DNA of 64,000 nucleotides from assembly GCA_030159075.1 (NCBI GenBank), contig BROG01000076.1:496001-560000 (forward strand), in the 5' to 3' direction. The translations under genes were made by a program, and so were the position numbers. Below are positions 52,401 through 59,800 of the stretch, piece after piece; position 1 is the first letter of the stretch; each line of letters starts with the position of its first letter. The DNA is from Atrina japonica (lineage: Eukaryota > Mollusca > Bivalvia > Pterioida > Pinnidae). The notes beneath the pieces were generated by a model. It did no database searches and was not told where the DNA came from. It worked only from the letters and a program-made list of their open reading frames with translations.

Positions 52401-55400
52401 TGTGATGAGACCAATTTCATGGTCGTAGTTGGGGGGTCCCCGGGGTCATTCCCTGCCCCTTCATTTGAGAAATGTTCATTTATCTGAAAAACCGTTGAGA
52501 TCCCCACCCCTAAACCATAGATTTACTTATTAGTTGTGATGAGACCAATTTCATGGTCGTAGTTGGGGGTCCCCAGGGTCATTCCCTGCCCCCTCATTTG
52601 AGAAATGTTCATTTATCTGAAATGTTAGATCTCCATGTCTAGATGTGCAGTCAGTGTTTCAATTTCCCCAGGATTAAACAGTATTCACTAGTAGCACTTG
52701 GTTACAAAGAGATTTGGGGGTTTTGTTTGGGAGACTTTTTCGAAACAGCTGGCTGTTTCAATTATGCCTCGTTTCTTATGGTTTTTTTTATGTCAATACC
52801 CTATACATATATAAGTACTCAATGCCTATATTTACTTATTTCTTATGGTTTTTTTTTATGTCAATACCCTATACATATATAAGCAGTTCAACGCCTATAT
52901 CTACTTATTTCTAATATTTTTTATGTCAATACCCTATACATATATAAGCAGTTCAATGCTTAAATTTACTTATTTCTTATGTTTTTTTATGTCAATACCC
53001 TATACATATATAAGTACTCAATGCCTATATTTACTTATTTCTTATGTTGTTTTAATATCAATACCTTATACATATATAAGTAGTTCAACGCTTATATTTA
53101 CTTATTTCTTAGGTTTTTTTTTATGTCAATACCCTATACATATATAAGCAGTTCAACGCCTATATCTACTTATTTCTAATATTTTTTATGTCAATACCCT
53201 ATACATATATAAGTACTCCAATGCCTATATTTACTTATTTCTTATGTTCTTTTATGTCAATACCCTATACATATATAAGTACTCCAATGCTTATATTTAC
53301 TTATTTCTTATGTTTTTTTTATGTCAATACCCTATACATATATAAGTACTCCAATACTTATATTTACTTATTTCTTATGTTCTTTTATGTCAATACCCTA
53401 TACATATATAAACAGTTCAACACTTATATTTACTTATTTCTAATATTTTTTATGTCAATACCCTATACATATATAAGTACTCCAATGGCTATATTTACTT
53501 ATTTCTAATATTTTTTTTATGCCAATACCCCATACATATTGCTTTCAGTCACTGTAATAGTGTTCTACATGTTCAAATCATCCAGGAATAAGCAAAATCC
53601 AAAGTTAAAGCCAAAGTCTTTTATCCCTAAATGTGACAGACCAACTACTTAGTCAAACAGATCATATATTTTTTCAATTCTATAATTTTATCAAAAGTTT
53701 TAAATTCTACATTCAAGATACTTACATGAACTTTTAGATTTGGATGGAAAATAACATATCCATTTGTATTGATTGCGAATGTATATCCGTTAGGGCCGAG
53801 CTGCAATGAAGAAAATTAGACTGTATCATTTATGGAATAATATAACAGCAATAGTTCTCAATGGATTTTGAAGAGCACAAACCTGGGGTCATGGTCTAGT
53901 GGATGAGCCCAAATGAAAGCAAAAGTTGCCTAAATAAGGAGGCATAATATTTCTTATCTAACACTATTTTAACAATTAACCCATTATCCCCTATAGTCAC
54001 AATTGGACTCTCCCATTTCAAAGAATGAGAAAGTCCACCATCCAAATTCAGGAGTGTTTAATTTCAAATCCTAATTCCGTAATGACTTAACCTGCAGTTT
54101 TAACTGAACTTCCAAATAATGATGTCAGACCATACTATTCATTGATTTTGGTGAGTCTAAATGCTACCACAGGGGTTTATGAGTTATGATAACAAGTCTA
54201 AAAACTGTTTAAACAAGCTCAGCTCGAGAAACTGTTCTAATTATAGATTTTTCCTTTTAATTCCTGAAATCACTGTACCATCACTATGGCTTACTTCTAT
54301 GTCTAATGAACACCAACATTCCTTTGAAGCATTGAGTTACTTGGTTCACCCATAAAGACACATTTAGACTGGTCTAAGTCATTGATTTACAGAAGAGTCC
54401 ATTGTTTTTTAGGGGCTGATGAGCTAAATGACACAATTTCCTATAAGGTGTCTAAAATATTTGTATGGGTCATGTGAGTAGTATTCGAATAATTACAAAA
54501 GTCTGTATATATACCATTAATTACAAAATCTCTCAAAATATTCAGTCAACAGGATCAGAAAGAGGCTAGAAAGTGCTAAAAGTTCAGCATCAACTTCCCC
54601 ATTAGTGCGCGACCTTAGGATGGATGATGATAACACGGTGCTTATTTCCAAATATAGTCAATTTTTTTAAATGCCTAGGTTAAACCAAGAGTTCCTGTTA
54701 TTCCAACAGAAATGAGATCATACCAATCTATGTTTAATGAAAATTTGGCTTTTATGACATAATTTTACCCCTAATGCTTAATGAGAATCCATTACTAGTG
54801 TACATGGGATGTTTATAATAGTACCATATACACACAATGTATGAAAATGAAAGGACTAAATGAACATGAATCATAATTGTTCACTATGATACACTATTCC
54901 TGTTATTTGCATAATTTTCTCTGACATTTTTGTTATGCTACATATGTAATGCTTATTTAAGTACACGTGGAATATTTTATATTACCTTCCATTTTGGAGA
55001 AAATTTCTGCATCTGATCAGTGGTGACATCAATACCCATAACACCCAGTATAGTCTGATTGGACTGAAATCAAATAAATTCTTTGTAAACGTTTAAAAAT
55101 ACTGAATATGTTGGCTTAACGGTACACTTTACAGAATTTCCTTTTAATACAGAAAAGGTGAAAAAAAAAAACTTGTTAACTCTTGGAAAAAGAAAATGAA
55201 GGACTCATGGTATAATTCGTGTATCAGTTTCTATAAATTTTATATAAATGTTTCCATACATGTATATAGAGTGGATGTTGTCTAGTTGAAATGAATTTTA
55301 TCTATTGATGTACCGGTAGTGGCAGATGTAATGAATTATTAAATAGACAACAGCACATAAATTCTTTTATAGAATTTCATATTTTCATATCAAAAATAGT

Positions 55401-56742
55401 ATCTATTAATTTTTCTACAGTCAAACTTGCATTAAAGGCCACCTCTGTATAAAGGGCACCTGCCTATAAAGGTCATTCAAATATAACCTTTGTTAACTTT
55501 TTGATACTGGATAAACCTCTTTATTAAGGCCACCTGTCCATAATGGCTACTTTTGTCTGTTCCCTTGAGTGGCCTTATATAGAAACGTTTGACTGCATTA
55601 TGAAATTTTTCTATTATAATAAAAGAGTATTGCATTCAGAAAATTAAAGCCTGCAAGAGAGTGATTTTTACCACGACATATGATATATTTAGTCAATTTT
55701 CTGAAAGGTATCTAAATAGATCCATTTCACTTAACTAATAATGGACGGAATATTAATATACATGCCCACAAAATGATGACAAAGGACGGTCAGTCAATAT
55801 GACAATGTGCCAATATTAATGGGAGTCATTTTGCTGTACAAAGTAACAAGAATGCAGCTAAGCAAGAATGATCAATTAAAATCTTACTGCCCATTCACTG
55901 CGGAATTAATGTTGATATATGCACATGTGACCGGAAAATAAGATGTTCATGCCTAGATTTTGGAGTTTATTGTTTTCTTGCAGAAAGACTAACCCATTAG
56001 ATTCACGAATGATTCATAGGTCAACATTCGCTTTAAGGTAATATATGATACACAGGTAAATGTTAATACTGTTGTCCATTTGATAATATTTAGTTGTTTC
56101 CAACCATAGCAGACAAAATATATACCCACAGTACTTACCAATTTACCAAAGTATAAAGAGACAATAGTACTGTGGACTTTGAATGTTCAGTAAATTCATA
56201 TACAGTAAAACCTGCTATAGCGACCACCTCTATACAAGGATTACCTGTTTATAAAGGCCAGTTTTTTCAAGTCCCTTGACTGCATACTTCAACTAAATTG
56301 AACCTGTGTATAAGGGTCACCTGCACATAAGGGTAAATATTTTCTGGTCCCTTGGGTGGCCCTTTTAAATAGATTTTACAGTAAATGAATGTACTTACGG
56401 CTCCAACAGACTTGTTGTAAACGGGTAATGTCACTGTCGTCATCATACCAAGACCCTGCACAGATGATAAATATCAAATTAAGCCTCAAACTCACACATA
56501 TATACATATTATATTGTTTTATCATTTGGTTGAGGAAAAAAATACAATTTTAACTTCCCTGTGGAAAATGGACAAATAATTTATTAACTTAGAAAGTTAA
56601 CATAGAATGTGTGATTTTATCATGTTGTCTCTTAAAAGATTTCAATTCAATGCAACTTTAACTTTTCATGAACTTAAAAATGTGATTTCATTATGTTATC
56701 TTTGAAATTATTTTCATTTAAAAAAGTTAATCTAAAAAAATT

Positions 56743-56804
<62 letters not shown>

Positions 56805-59800
56805 TAACAAAAAATAAATGTAATTCATGAATTTCTTTATGATTTCAAAAGAATATGTATATACAATTTGTTCCCAGTTGAACGAGTACATACAACATAT
56901 ATACATATAAAGATATATAAATATACAATGAGAAGAAGAGTGTTAGAAGTGATGGTTAGTTGAGATAAGGGAATAAATGCTTTTTTCAAAACATGCAGCT
57001 TTATAACAAATTACATGCAGAACATGCAGTTTATGTTAGAAATTTAAAGTAAAATACCAAATCAGTTTACATCACAGCAAGCTTGAAAGCTCTATATATC
57101 GATGAATCAAAAGTATACGAATCATCAAAACAAAAGGCACTAGTTCCTATAGAAGACCCCGAAATTTGTAAATTGTGTTGATCTGTGTTGATGAAGGATA
57201 TAGATCATATAAATAAACATCCATATTATAAAGAAATATTTGTTGATATATTACTTCTTTGACTGATCACATTTCATATTGAAAAAATGAAGTATTTGAT
57301 CCCAAATGCCCAAGAAATAGAAAAAAAAAATGTACATCCATCCCATGCATTTATAAAATAGCTGAAAAAATATGATGTTAATAAGATGGGATATCGGTGT
57401 CTTCGGACATTACTCAATCACACATTAATATGTTAATAAGTTTTATTGTTGTGACATTTAGTTAAAATGTAAATAATCAATTACGTAATCTTGTATAACT
57501 CTATAAAATCTGTACTAATCAACTTGTTACATCATAGAAGACTAAATCATGAAACACACGTTTAAAGGGAGACAACTTCTAAAAAGGGGAGATAATACAT
57601 ACACAGAGAAATACTGCAAGTTGGTCTATTGCTGTTACGACGGGCAAAACATACATATATAAATATATATATATCTATATATATAGATAGATAGATATAC
57701 ATATCAGCATTACTATAGAAATACTCTAAATCTGAGTCACAAATAATCAACTGTCTTGTTAACATGCAAGAACAGGGCTCCCAAACTAAAAAATAGTCGA
57801 ATATAACTTACATATAGGTTCCTACTTAGTTATAGCTAATACACTAGTATGGTGTCTTTAAGGGATCAGTATTGATACTTTGTACTGAAGAAGAGGGTTA
57901 TATATATGTGGGGGACATCAAAGGGTGTCAAACATGTATATATATGAGTGTTACCCTAATATAACTAAAACACAAGGTAATTAAATAGTTGTAACAATAT
58001 TTTTCAAGTATAACAGTTTTATGATTTTTCCAAGGACATCTTTCCTATGTGTGCGAGTTCAGAAGATCAATTTTGAATTGTAGCAAAACAGTTATGGTAT
58101 TTAAAATTTCTTCCAAATGATGGCTAAGTTAATATTGCAATGGAAATATTTTCATGTGATAGCAAACTGTTTATATCATTATGAATACATTTCACAAGAT
58201 GGCCAAGAGATTACAATCACATGTAGGAATATCTTCCACCTAATGGCTGAGTGATTACAATCACATGTAGGAATATCTTCCACCTGATGGCCAAATGATT
58301 ACCATCACATGTAGGAATATCTTCCACCTGATGGCCAAATGATTACAATCATATGTAGGATATTTTCCACCTGATGGCCTAATGATTACTATCACATGTA
58401 GGAATATCTTCCACCTGATGGCCAAGTGATTATAATCACATGTAGGAATATCTTCCACTTAATAGTCAAGTGATTACAATCACATGTAGGAATATCTTCC
58501 ACCTGATGGCCAAATGATTACTATCACATGTAGGAATATCTTCCACTTAAAAGTCAAGTGATTACAATCACATGTAGGAATATCTTCCACCTGATGGCCA
58601 AATGATTACTATCACATGTAGGAATATCTTCCACTTAATAGCCGAGTGATTACAATCACATGTAGGAATATCTTCCACTTAGTAGCCAAGTGATTATAGA
58701 ATTAAGAGTATTTCCTATATTAGGACTTTAGTGTTTGACCTGTGTCAACCTAAGTATCTCAACGATATGCTACATACTGTTCCAAAAGACCAGTCTATGG
58801 TTTTGGGAACCTGTCTCAAGGTGGTATGTAAAAGGAGGTTTTATTTGAAGAATTATTCAATTGGGTGGATCTCACGGTGTGGAAACACAAGACAGGTGGT
58901 CTTTAAAAAGAGGTTTAACATGAAGAATTATTCAACTGGGTGGATCTCATGATGTGATTTCACAAAGCATGTAGTTTCTAAAAAGAGGGGTTACATAAAA
59001 AATTATTTAATTGGGTGGATCTCATGGTGTGGTCTCACAAGACAGGTGATCTCTCCACATAGGTATCACTATATTGTGGTAGACATAAGCTTATATCAGT
59101 TATATGAAGCATTCCCACCTGTTATGACGATTTTACATTCTGACATATTATTGTTATAACTAAATATATTGGGAGCCCTGTAGCAACAACGTCTACTGTA
59201 ACACTAATCTATAACACTGATCCTGGACAATACCAGACTATCATTGTAGATGTTTCCCCACTTGAAATCTTTTTTATCTTTTAAAGCTGCTGGTCGACTT
59301 AAAACTGGTACATACTCCTTCAATACAATAGGATAAGTGAAGGTCAATAGATATCAAAAAATAAAATCAGTTTCATTTTACTGATACTCGGAACTAGAAT
59401 CCCGGCTTGTGTTAAAATCTGTCCGACATTTGTTTTAATACCTTGTACGATCACCATCAAAACACGAAAAACCAAAAAACAAAATTTGAATTAGTTCACA
59501 TTAACATCAAGATTTTGTTATCATCAATATGCACACTGTTAAACTGTGGATAAAAAAAACAACAAACAAAAACACAACTTCTGGGAAGGATCACCTTCAA
59601 AACATGGCTGCATAACAAATCTGAAATAATTGTAACAATAATAAATAGATAGTAAAAGATGGCATCTTCATAATTCAAAACACAGGCAATCCGTCCATAT
59701 TAAGCTTGAAATAATCAAAACAAAATGAAATGGTTTATATGAAATGTGAAGTGTTCTTTTACATGCAGATTGATATATCAGGCATCAGTTAAACATATGC

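Noticed and set aside
46307..53508. Many 60-100-residue frames with YISTP.., MNISQMKGQGM.. and similar
   Set aside because: All are translations of the 68-bp and 134-bp repeats in several frames.
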